The position numbers and the translations under genes were made by a program. From Agriotes lineatus (taxonomy: Eukaryota; Arthropoda; Insecta; Coleoptera; Elateridae): a stretch of DNA of 64,000 nt. Positions 24,746-34,789 of the stretch are shown here, one piece after another (the first letter of the stretch is position 1; each line of letters starts with the position of its first letter). The stretch lies in contig OW679203.1 in the NCBI GenBank assembly GCA_940337035.1, positions 81,607,061 through 81,671,060 on the forward strand, written 5' to 3'. The notes beneath the pieces are model-generated. The model was not told the DNA's origin and searched no databases. It worked only from the letters and a program-made list of their open reading frames with translations.

Positions 24746-27529
24746 GTGCCTCTCTTTTGTAATAAAAACACCAGTAATATTACTATTTTGCATGCAAATA
24801 TTCAGTGTATTAGAAACAAACACAATTATCTTGAATCCATCTTAACTGAACAAAATTTTGACGTGGTGATGATTAGTGAACATTGGCTTAAGGATGGAGA
24901 AAAACATTTATATACACCAAATAATTACAATCTAGCTTCTTGTTACTGCCGATTGGAGAGTGAATGTGGAGGAGTATGCATTTTTACTAGATCTGATCAC
25001 GTTTTTACATCATTAAATTTCATTAATGAACTTAACAGTGAAAAACATTTTGAATGCACTGGCATTAAACTTGCTGATTTGAACTGTGTTGCGGTGGCTT
25101 TATATCGTTCACCATGTGGTAATATCGATATCTTTAAAAATAAACTTTCTCATGTTCTTGACTTAATATCTAAATATTTTAAAAATAGTAAACTAGTGTT
25201 TGGTGGCGATTTTAATATAAATTTTGCAGTTAAATCTAAGGAAAGCATCGAAATTACTAACATATTCCATTCTTTTGGATTACAAAAAAATATCACCGAC
25301 TTTACTAGAGTACAAAAAAATTCCAAGTCGTGTATCGACAATATCTTCACAAATTTTGAAACACAACTTGCAACTGTGGCTGAATTTCACATATCTGATC
25401 ATAAATCTCAAATAATTAAATTTAACACTATTCAAAAACGGGCGACCTCTGTTTACAAAACCGTACCAAATAAAAGTTCTAGAAATAGAATCAAATTTTC
25501 AAATTACCTCTTAACTGAAGATTGGGTAGAATTATATAGAGAGTCTGACCCAACCTGCGCAGTTAATGCTTTTTATAAAGTTTTTTCATATTATCACGAT
25601 TTATCTTTTCCTCCCATTAAAATTAATACAAATAACAAACGTAAAAATGCCTCTATGTTTACCAATCCAGAAATAGTTTCGGCCAGGGAAGAAATAAATC
25701 GTCTTGGAAACATTTTGAAATTGAACTTGCAAAATAATGATCTTCTATCGGCTGAATTTAAACAAAAAAAATACGAATACGAACAAAAAATCTTAAAATT
25801 AAAAAAAGAAAAAATCAGTAAAGAAATCTTGGAGTCTGATAATAAACAAAGAACAATATGGAGAATAATAAAAAAAGGTGTAAACAATACCAATAGCAAT
25901 GGAGTGGTAAGTGTGATTTCCCCAGAATCTCACAACGACTACTTTGTGCATGTAGCCGACGATTTATTATCAAATATTCCCCCATCAAAGTACTCACACA
26001 GTGTTTATCTAAAGAAATTACAAGTAAATAATGAACAATCACTCTTCTTATATACTGTTGAGGAATCCGAGGTAGAAGATATTATAAAGGCATTAAAAAA
26101 GTCAAAATCATTAGACCTATATAATCAATCGGTTTGTATGTACAAAGAAAATGTTTTATGTTTATCTGCCCCGATAGCTCATATTGCAAACATCATATTA
26201 AAGACGGGCATATTTCCTAATAAATTGAAACAAGCCAAAATTATACCTCTATATAAATCGGGTGAAATTGATGATAGATCCAATTATAGACCCATTGCGC
26301 TTCTCCCCATTTTGGCCAAAATTATAGAAAAAATTATTGCAGTTCGAATTCTAAATTTCTTTGAAACCAACCATATTTTTACGGACAGACAGTTTGGGTT
26401 CAGAAAAGGAAGGGACACGTCGGGAGCCGTGCTGAATCTCATTAATTATATAACAGAATCATTGGAAAACAAAAAATCTTCCTTTGCACTATTTCTTGAT
26501 TTAAGCAAGGCGTTCGACTGTGTCTCAAAAAGCATTTTACTCGATAAACTGGAGTATTACGGTTGCAGGGGAGTAGCTCTAAAACTAATGTCATCCTACT
26601 TATCTGACAGATCTCAATGTGTATTTTGCAAAGGTCAGTATAGCCAGATGTCTTCAATTCAACATGGTGTCCCACAAGGAAGTGTATTGGGACCGTTATT
26701 ATTTTTAATCTATGTTAACGATTTGCCTAATGCCATCCCAGTTTTCACGACTTTATTTGCAGACGATACGACCTTTGCAAACCACGTAGAAGATGAAACT
26801 CTAGTCAATCAGTTACAAACCAACATTATCAACCAAGCCTCAGATTGGTTCCAGGCAAATAAGCTTTGTTTAAACCAAAATAAAACTACCACTTTACTAT
26901 TTTCAAATAAACAAAATATCTGTGAAACCGTCAAATTTTTAGGCCTTACCTTGGATAACAAACTAACTTGGCAAGCACATGTTGACAATCTTTCAATTAA
27001 GTTATCAAGAACAATTTATGTAATTAGACAAATAAAAAATCGAGTAAACTTAGATGCTGCCATTACTGCATACCACGCATTATTTCATAGTGTAATGACG
27101 TACGGTCTAATAAACTGGGGTACCTCTACACATATTAAAAAAATTTTCATTGTACAAAAAAGAGCCTTGAGAGTGTTGGCGGGAGCGAGCCAGTTAGACA
27201 GTTGTAAACCATTGTTTAAAAAATATAACATATTAACGCTACCGTCAGCAATACTATATTGTAATCTATTATACATAAAAGAACATTATGGCGATTATAC
27301 AAAAAACGGCGATGCCCATGGTTACGACACTCGCAGTCGAGGCGATATACAGGTTCCGCAGCAGAGACTAACGTCCACTAAACGAAATAATTTCGGAATA
27401 GGATTATTTAATTCGCTTCCTAGTACTCTCAAAAATGCCCCAACAAAACTCTTCAAAGTTAAGCTTAAAAAACATCTTCTGGCCAATGTCTACTATGAAC
27501 TTTCCGATTTCAGATTTGTTGAAAATTAA
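24746..27529 (+). CDS. LINE ORF2: APE endonuclease and reverse transcriptase
   Basis: At least 927 residues. It nicks target DNA and reverse-transcribes the element RNA at the nick. The endonuclease (about residues 12-225) shows Asn18, Glu45 (SEHW), the YRSP strand at 120-123, Asp155 and Asn157 in GGDFN, and Ser217-Asp218-His219 (SDH). The reverse transcriptase shows the fingers motif NYRPIALLP, FLDLSKAFD with catalytic Asp585, GVPQGSVLGP at 641-650, and FADD with Asp673-Asp674. The C-terminus ends with a Tyr-Asp-Thr-Arg motif and a basic helix typical of the group. No RNase H is present. The listed start is GTG. The frame is open back to 24554 without an AUG, overlapping ORF1 by about 139 bp, so translation probably depends on frameshifting, re-initiation or a non-AUG start. 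Confidence 0.9.
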   Translation: MPLFCNKNTSNITILHANIQCIRNKHNYLESILTEQNFDVVMISEHWLKDGEKHLYTPNNYNLASCYCRLESECGGVCIFTRSDHVFTSLNFINELNSEKHFECTGIKLADLNCVAVALYRSPCGNIDIFKNKLSHVLDLISKYFKNSKLVFGGDFNINFAVKSKESIEITNIFHSFGLQKNITDFTRVQKNSKSCIDNIFTNFETQLATVAEFHISDHKSQIIKFNTIQKRATSVYKTVPNKSSRNRIKFSNYLLTEDWVELYRESDPTCAVNAFYKVFSYYHDLSFPPIKINTNNKRKNASMFTNPEIVSAREEINRLGNILKLNLQNNDLLSAEFKQKKYEYEQKILKLKKEKISKEILESDNKQRTIWRIIKKGVNNTNSNGVVSVISPESHNDYFVHVADDLLSNIPPSKYSHSVYLKKLQVNNEQSLFLYTVEESEVEDIIKALKKSKSLDLYNQSVCMYKENVLCLSAPIAHIANIILKTGIFPNKLKQAKIIPLYKSGEIDDRSNYRPIALLPILAKIIEKIIAVRILNFFETNHIFTDRQFGFRKGRDTSGAVLNLINYITESLENKKSSFALFLDLSKAFDCVSKSILLDKLEYYGCRGVALKLMSSYLSDRSQCVFCKGQYSQMSSIQHGVPQGSVLGPLLFLIYVNDLPNAIPVFTTLFADDTTFANHVEDETLVNQLQTNIINQASDWFQANKLCLNQNKTTTLLFSNKQNICETVKFLGLTLDNKLTWQAHVDNLSIKLSRTIYVIRQIKNRVNLDAAITAYHALFHSVMTYGLINWGTSTHIKKIFIVQKRALRVLAGASQLDSCKPLFKKYNILTLPSAILYCNLLYIKEHYGDYTKNGDAHGYDTRSRGDIQVPQQRLTSTKRNNFGIGLFNSLPSTLKNAPTKLFKVKLKKHLLANVYYELSDFRFVEN

Positions 27530-27717
27530 GACCGTCTTGTTTTATTGACTTTAGTATTTTTGTTGTTACTGTATTTATGTGTAGTTGACTATTTCTGTAA
27601 ATGCATTGTATTTTATAGTTTTATATTTTTATATTTAAACTGGAATTGTGACATATCTAAGCACCACGGTGTATATTATGATGAATAAAATACAATACAA
27701 TACAATACAATACAATA
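27530..27717 (+). repeat. LINE 3' UTR and TACAA microsatellite tail
   Basis: A short 3' UTR of about 160 bp ends in GATGAATAAAA and is followed by just over five TACAA units (27691-27717). Short-repeat tails are characteristic of CR1/L2-group LINEs and mark where the reverse transcriptase primes. AATAAA lies immediately before the tail. Confidence 0.85.
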
Positions 27718-28087
27718 GCGGTACGACTTGTGTCACATAAAATAGTGAACACCGCTTAGTGTTTTCCTAACCGGATTCCTCCGCGTCAATCTTCTGGTGA
27801 TTCCTTGTAAAAGAGGCTGTTCATTTTGAATAAGTTATTTAGCCCTAGATGATTTAAGGCTGTGTTATCTGGATCAGTTCCGTCTAAACGGATAATTCTG
27901 AGTGCAGACCCTGGTGAGTGGGTTTTTGTTTAATTCCAAAATACGCATCTCTGTTTTATTGCCCTAGCTGCAATATCATAAGGCGCTTCCTCATCATTTC
28001 ATCAATATTTAAGTAAGTTTTAGATTTATAGATACCTAATGTGGACTGGTCTGTAAATGCGGGTATATTACTCTTGGTATATTCAAC

Positions 28088-28250
28088 CTACTGCTTTATG
28101 TTCCTCTTCACTTTGAGACAAAGTATGACTAGATCTTATTGTCCGTAAATTTTTACCATGGTTCTCGACTTTGCTACTTCCGACTACATCCCATACGTTC
28201 CTATTCAATTCCTTTTCAATTTCTACAAGTTCTTCTCTGGAAATTAATGT
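28088..28250 (-). mobile_element. Probable RTE-like LINE endonuclease fragment
   Basis: The minus strand reads SREELVEIEKELNRNVWDVV, then GSSKVENHGKNLRTIRSSHT and LSQSEEEH. This resembles the start of APE endonucleases of the RTE-like type, where 'W DIIGLSEVR' is followed by a basic loop and 'SGHTLYY'. The first half of the motif is well kept; the catalytic Glu is replaced (SSKVE). Downstream on the minus strand the frame decays. Confidence 0.4.
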
Positions 28251-28259
28251 TTTTTATCA

Positions 28260-31235
28260 AATAGATTGGTACTTTCAGTGTTATTTTCATCTATTTTAAT
28301 AAATAAAACAATGCAGCATTGACTACTTACAATAGAGAAGTAACAAGATAGAGAATATTAGAAATTTATAGAAGTTGCAAGACTAATATGTAAACGACAC
28401 ACCACACTGTTAAAGTACATTACAACAGCTAGAGTTCCTAACTAGTCAAACAGAGAAAAGAAAGGTAGAAGATTACTCCAGCTGAAATAGACGAATCGCA
28501 TTGACAGATCAGTCTGAACCAACTATATCACACGATTATAATAAGTGAAAATATTTGAAAAGTCATATACTAGACGGTGAATAACATAGGTGAGGAATAA
28601 TAGTTATGATTATGTGGTATCTGCGCCTGCTCTGCCCTTCATTTTTATTGACGCTTTGAGCTGTAGCTGCTCTTGTCACTATCCGCCGATTTTTTACCTT
28701 GAGTACCCGAAAAAGTGCGATGGTTCCTCGTGCAATTGCTTTTGACTCTTGCGAGCGAGCTGGGCTGGGCTGACCCGTAAACATTTTTAAGCTACTTACG
28801 TGTCGGGCAGCACTATATTTGCTTTAAATTCAATTACACTTCTTTAAAGTTGGGCCCCTTGTCAAGTTTACCTAAGGCACAAATAACATACAAGACATTT
28901 GAATGGCGCTAATTTCCGTTACAATCTTCACACACATCTCCATAGTGTTCGGATTTTCGATAAGGCGATCTTAACCGTTTTGCGCGTACGTTGCTTAAAC
29001 CTGTACGCCACGCATTTCCTTTCCCAAATCCCTCTAGAAATGTTCCGATAGCGAGGCGACCGAAGAGTATAAAAGTAAAATTTCCAGTCATTTCAAAGCA
29101 TTTGTATTCTAACCACCAGGTCCGCTTCAGGCCTCTGACCCGTTAGCTAGAAACTCTATTTAATTCCTGTCACCAGCTGATTTCCCCAGGCCATTAATAT
29201 GGTAACCTTAAACCCAACTTACCTACGTACTAGAAGAGATCTCCAGGCCGGTATAATCAAGGTGCCTAGACCTAGGCAAATTGGTTCGTCTGCCGTGAGT
29301 AAGGACCGACCAAAGATCTTAGCGATTTTAGCTGCAAAGTGCCGGATTTTGTAAAAAGTAAAGCTTCTAATTGATACCACTCCCCAGAGTCTCAAATCTA
29401 TGCACAATGGGAGCGCTACATCTAGCCAGGCGTAATATACTTGCCGTAAACGTCATAGGCATCGTAAAACACTTAATTCCATAGAATTTGTCTGCCCGTA
29501 AAATATAAATGAGAAACGCCATCTTTGCCATCCCAAATATAGTCTTCTTCAGATCTGTTGGTCCCAGTACATCAGAGATACAGAGCTCCCCGCGCCTACC
29601 GTCTTCAACAGAATCCAGTGACAACAACCGGACCAATCCAGAGTGCAGTGTGGGTTGGCGAAGGTTCCCAAAATAACCAAACGTCGAAGGAATTTTATTT
29701 CATAACATTTTTATTAATCAAGAATTGTTTTGTATATACTTAAACACATTATACAATTTATCTCGACACTGTGTCATACCTGCATTTTATACATTTGAGT
29801 AGAATGAATTCTGAGCATCTAAGCTTTGCCCGAGGCAACGAGCTTAAAACTAAATTTCTGTCAAGTTTAAAATAAGCAAAAATCAAACTTCAAAATTCCG
29901 TACAAGCCAGCTACATTACACTTCCATACGCAGATAACTGGAACTTACCTTGCAAATGTCTAAAATGGAAACATTTTAACCAAACCCGGCTTAAAAACGC
30001 TTGTTGACCGTATCTTTGCCTTGCTTCCGTAACGCAGTTTCCAACCTTTTAGTGAGTGATGGTTTAGAACCTGTCTTTAAAATTTATTAGGTACATGGAT
30101 ATCATGCACTAATTCAATAAAAAATTTAGGACATGTAGCAATTTGATTGTAAATAATTACGGTGTAATTGTCTACCTATTAGGGCGTTCAATTTAAAAAG
30201 TGCTTTCCAATTTGTTTCATATATTGCGATTTTGCAAATTGTAAGTATTCCTACAATTAATTCCGATTCAAACTGAAACGCAACTGGAAGGCTGCATGCA
30301 CATTTATAATAGACAAAATCTACATTTTGCAATATTTAATTAAATGCTACATTAAACTAGGCGGTTTCGATTCCAGCTATATTGATTCGTTATTAATGAG
30401 GTTTGTCGTTCCCGAGTAACAGCAACGGCGTTAATATAATGCGGTTTTTCAGTGTTTCATTTGGACGTGAAACTAAATCCCATGCCCTTTCTGGGAATTA
30501 TCGAAATGAATTGCAATATGCTGTTCTGTATGTTGCTATTACAGTATCAAATGAACATGCTTGTTTCATTAAAGTGTATATTGTGATGCGATTGAAAACT
30601 CGACAGCTATATAAAAACGAAGAGGGATTTTGCCTGAAACCAAAATGGATCGAGTTCTAATTAACTATTATACCTCGCTAATCACTAGATAGAAAGTACT
30701 ATTATTCTATGCCTCATTGTATAAGGTCAGTTTAGACATTGGGATATTTAAATCTGCCTATACAGAACACTCTTCAATTCTAATGAAACTGGTTATACAT
30801 CTGCTTGTCTTCCGGGGACCCAATAAAATATTTTGAAATGATTAAGTTAGCTTAAAGTATTAAATTACGACAGTTGCTGTATAAAGATTAATATCCCAAG
30901 AAAATTATGACAGTCCTCTCAAATGAAAAATAATTTCCGCAAAGGTGCATTTCCTTGGGGAAATATCCGGGAAATATAATATGTTAACAAGCTGCAGCCT
31001 TTCGGGGCAAACATTCTTTATGCACGACCCACAATGCAGTTAATATTTGCGAAGTTGAATATTTTCCCACGTCCGGGATATTGATTTATTTTAAAGTTTT
31101 GGTTGTACAAGTCTAAACAGCGGGTTTAGTTCTACATGCGCTGTACAAACTAAAATGCAAAATAGGATATTTTTAATAGTAAACTAAGGATCAATTTTAG
31201 TTGATTATATTACGCCACCTAGTTGAGTTCTACCG
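28260..31235. other. Anonymous AT-rich DNA
   Basis: Short frames only. The minus-strand frames at 29219-29636 and 28563-28784 have no recognisable domain. No terminal repeats or RNA genes identified. Confidence 0.4.
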
Positions 31236-31239
31236 TCCA

Positions 31240-32900
31240 TATATTGTTACGGTATTAAAAGAACTTTACGACACCCACCCAAAGTGAGCATCGCACCACG
31301 GAATCAGTCCTGAAAAACTGGCACACTTGCCCTGAGATCGGCTCAAAATAGGCTAAAGGCCACGGCTGGAACGCTCAGGGAGTCGGGCGTGAGTCACACG
31401 ATACGTTATGGGCAAGCCTGTTGCGGCATATATATATATATAGGGTATGTCAAAATTATGAGGGCGCCACCAAGCCTGTCTTAACCCGACTAACCGGGCC
31501 TGGACGGTTAGACGGGAACGAAGCACGCAAAATACTCCGACGATAGGATTACTCAAGAGTTGCAAGGTCAAATAACAATGTCGAGATTGCCTTATGCAAA
31601 GATTGTAATTAGGTGCCAATCCGACCGCGACTACGCAGCTGTCTCACCCACCTGTACGCTCAAAGCTCCCTCGTCCCGTCGCACAATAATCAGTACACTG
31701 AAGGGGGCGCTTATCTGAAACAGAACATGCACAAGTCGAAACAAAACAATAGTTCCCTTAACTAACAAATCATGTATTGACTCACGGGTTACAATGGGGC
31801 AGCGGAGTGCGTCGCCCTATATCTATAAATAGATTATATCTAAGAAAACACCAGCTGGCGCGCGCTCTAAACCTAGCGACAGATGTTGAACAGTAATGAA
31901 CAAAGTAGCACTTGTAACATAGACAGTCTGTAATTTGGAATGAATGTACAAATATGCGGGCGCGACGCCTTATGCAGCAAACAGTAATGAACAAAGTAGC
32001 ACTTGTAACATAGACAGTCTGTAATTTGGAATGAATGTACAAATATGACGACAGTGCCTGTAGGCACAAGAGATGTGACGGGCTCGCTCGCGGCGTCCCA
32101 ATACAGCTCGTACGCGGGGCTTAAATGCTCTCCGCGGGACAGGTACACTCGTGTTCACAGCGGTAATCAGTTCAAAGACACATACCTTAATATGTAGGCG
32201 GTTGGGGAGCCTGGTACAGTTGAGTTACGACAGGCTGCAGTCTTAGGTGGCAGGTACATTCGATGTTCGACGGCTATAGGGATGAGTGGACATCCGCCAT
32301 AATGGCGACGTGAGACGCGTCAGGACGCGTACAACTGGACGACGAAAAATGGGCCACTTTCGTTCTGCGGGACAGATCCTCGAAGGTCGAGATGAAGGGG
32401 CACGATCCCTTACTTACGGGAGCAGGAACTGGGCTCGATATGCACCCACGCTACGCCGAAACAATTCGAAGCTCGCACAACCACAACACCTCTCGAAGGT
32501 GAAACAATTCTCGCAGCGCTCGCTGCCACAGCTCGAGACGGGCAACGGAAAAGAGGGCCTCCACGGCAACAATACTAAAAGGACAGCGGCAGGCGTCCTC
32601 GGGCACCTAAGGGGCCGAAGGACGCCGCCTGGATAACACAACCACCAAACGTACGCTTTCTGCAACGGGCTGCGATCAACTGCCCAGAGGGAAGCGCTGC
32701 CACAGGTCACAACGGTCGCGTCCCCACGTGACTAAACCTCGGCAGCCAATCGCGAGGCGATAAAATGAAACAAATTAATGCCGGCGACAATGGTATCACG
32801 CCGCAACGGCGTGTTTTCTAGAAGATTCGGAATTCTTGCGAGCGATAACGCTCGGCTGCCAAAGCGCCATCAGAGGGGGGCTCCAACCGACGAGAAATAC
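31240..32900. other. GC-rich island of unknown nature
   Basis: Visibly richer in G+C and in CpG than anything around it, with open frames on both strands (116 codons plus at 32286-32636; 98 codons minus at 32414-32710) that look composition-driven rather than coding. It contains a TA dinucleotide run (about 31428-31443) and a 91-bp tandem duplication. The left edge, TGTTACGG after TATAT at 31240-31244, resembles an LTR start, but I could not find a matching right edge. It may be an old LTR or a host CpG-rich segment. Confidence 0.3.
31889..32047 (+). repeat. 91-bp tandem duplication
   Basis: A 68-bp segment (31889-31956) is repeated without visible change at 31980-32047, giving a 91-bp period with a GC-rich 23-bp spacer between the copies. 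The perfect identity suggests a recent duplication, or a functional repeat such as an LTR enhancer. Confidence 0.85.
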
Positions 32901-33289
32901 TGCGTTTGGGGCCAAATATGTGCAAAATCATGATTCTGGAATTAGGCGATGGAGCCAAATAAGTAACTAAAAGGGTTTAGCATACGGGCACGCTGCCCTA
33001 AAGCCTAGGTGGCTATTTAAAATACCAAAATGACCTGAATCAAATGTGCGGAAGATGAGATTGTACTTGTGCGCAAAGATTGAAAATGGTTTTAACATAG
33101 CAACAAGTTGCCCTAAAGGCGTGAAATGCAATTAAGCATCTACAACAGCAAAATGACTTAACACGTTTGTCAAACAATTCAGCAGGTCGTGATTTTTAGA
33201 TTGTGTTTTTATCCCCAGTTGGAGAAAATTGTGCGACAAGGATAGATATAGAAAAAATCACTAATGTCGGTACCTTACACTTTAGTGTG

Positions 33290-34510
33290 TTGATCTAGTG
33301 GCCCTATGTCGATTATTTTTTAGTTTCCTTGTCTTTTATTCGACAAAGGTTTTCTTTTAAGACAAGATCATATAGTATCTCTACACTCTACAAACTTAAA
33401 AAAGCTCCATTTCCTTTTGTAACTACCCAATCAGATATCTCATGAAAACGTAAATTTAATTCAGCTACTGTCAGAACAATGTAAATTCCGTTGATATTCT
33501 TCATAATAGTTAAATTTAATTGTTTTCTCTTAAGAAGTTGCGACCAGCCTTTAAAAGACAATATTTTATATTTATTAATAGCATACCCGACGTTTTCCAG
33601 TCATTTTACCCTGTTAAAAAAATTTGTATCTAATATAGAAAAGATTTTACAACATGAACAAAAAATATAATCTTGTTTTATACGTAGAATAAATACACAA
33701 GCCACTACTTTTCGCCATTTGATAAAATTAATAGAAAATGATTTTTAAAGAATCGTCTATCATTACAATCTGTAGGATAATAGAAGTTATCGGGAATATT
33801 TATGGAACCATTTGCTTAATTTGGTGAAGCTGGCTATTTTTCTGAGTCAAAATTAAAATTATTATCTTCTTGCTTAGTATCTTTCCTGCTAGTCTCAATT
33901 TCGCTACCGGCGACTTCAAGTTCAGAATAATATTCATAGATGCCATGTCAGGATTAACACGGTTACAGTGCCTTTATATAGACAGTGGCGACAATTCAAC
34001 TAAGCCACACCCCCGCCGCCATATTTAGGCAAATTTCTAACGGGTGTTCATTTAAATCCGTGATCAGAGTCGACTGTGATACGTGTTTTACGTTTGGCAG
34101 TACTGAAAACATTCGAGATTTGCAAGTTAAGATTTGCGTCAGTTTGTGTCAAAACTGACGCAAAACCTAACCTACTAACCTCGAATTTGACATAGACTGA
34201 CAATACACTTCAGTACTGCCAAAAGTATAACATGAATCACATGTGATTTAGCCTAAACATGGCGGCTAAAACCACGTGATCTAGGGAGCCAATCAAAAAT
34301 AGGACACCCTATTGTCGCCACTGTCTATATAAAGGCACTGTAAACACGGTTTCCGTCGAACGATGTTTCAGATTTTTCTGCTTGAGAAACGTCATTCTGA
34401 CCTAACTGTCTCGATTCTCCAAACTCTTCTTTCTTTTTGAAAAACTGGATAACGGATTTCTGAGCGCATCTAAATCCTTAAAAATATTAACAGTAGAAGG
34501 CTTCTTCAGC
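33290..34510 (-). mobile_element. hAT/TTF-type transposase relic, interrupted by a MITE
   Basis: Read on the minus strand, this matches the N-terminal part of hAT-related (ZMYM/DUF4371) transposases. An N-terminal acidic leader with GESRQLGQNDVSQAEK lies at about 34450-34370. The sequence resumes after the MITE with MASMNIILNLKSPVAKLR (about 33940). Then come RRFFKNHFLLILSNGEK (about 33755-33705), WLVY and FCSCCKIFS (the TTF-type zinc-finger cysteines, about 33700-33640), WENVGYAINKYK with one mismatch (about 33600), and LTVAELNLRFHEISDWVV (about 33475-33421). The end is LKENLCRIKDKETKK (about 33360-33315). Stops and frameshifts are frequent. The DDE/RNase H-like catalytic half is absent. Confidence 0.7.
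33964..34342. mobile_element. 379-bp foldback MITE with 8-bp target-site duplication
   Basis: Termini are perfect 32-bp inverted repeats (33964-33995 and 34311-34342) starting TACAGTGCC. The flanking direct repeat AACACGGT is at 33956-33963 and 34343-34350. Inner blocks are also inverted copies (GGCAGTACTGAA and its complement; a GCGTCAGTTT/AAACTGACGC hairpin near the centre), so nearly the whole element could fold back. No coding capacity. An 8-bp duplication fits hAT or P-type transposases; a TA/Tc1-mariner reading is possible but leaves the 8-bp match unexplained. It sits inside the hAT-like relic. Confidence 0.85.
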
Positions 34511-34789
34511 AGGATTTACTAACAGGATCGTGCGCTACGTAGGTCTGTTACTTAATTGGTGGCCTTCGGTGACCGTGGTCGTCGAACTATAGTAGGTTTG
34601 CGTGATTGCCATTTCTAGTTTTAAATTTTGTAATTTCGAGTGTTGTAGTAGAATAATTGGAGTAGCGCTGGCGCCTGTCTGAATATTGCGGTAAAGGCGG
34701 CTGCTTGTTCTGCGTACCCCTAACGCCAGCCCTAGCGGAAAATATTTCACGGGATTTTTTAAATATTTTATTCAATATTGTTGCTCATA

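Larger units (their letters stand above)
22800..27717 (+). mobile_element. Apparently intact CR1/Jockey-type LINE
   Basis: A two-ORF non-LTR retrotransposon of about 4.9 kb with no stop or frameshift in either frame. ORF1 (23052-24692) carries a PHD-like zinc finger. ORF2 (24746-27529, open from 24554) carries an APE-type endonuclease and reverse transcriptase with all visible catalytic residues present. The 3' end is AATAAA followed by a TACAA repeat (27691-27717), as expected for CR1/L2-group elements that use short-repeat tails. The PHD-like ORF1 also points to this group. The 5' boundary is an estimate and I could not find a clear target-site duplication. It is much better preserved than any other element here and could be mobile or recently so. 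Confidence 0.88.

Noticed and set aside
31245..31426. Short TG...CA unit flanked by TATAT
   Set aside because: The right-hand TATAT lies in a TA microsatellite, so the match can be chance.
32286..32710. Arg-rich 116-codon plus and Cys/Leu-rich 98-codon minus frames
   Set aside because: They lie in the GC-rich island where stop codons are rare by composition; no domains.
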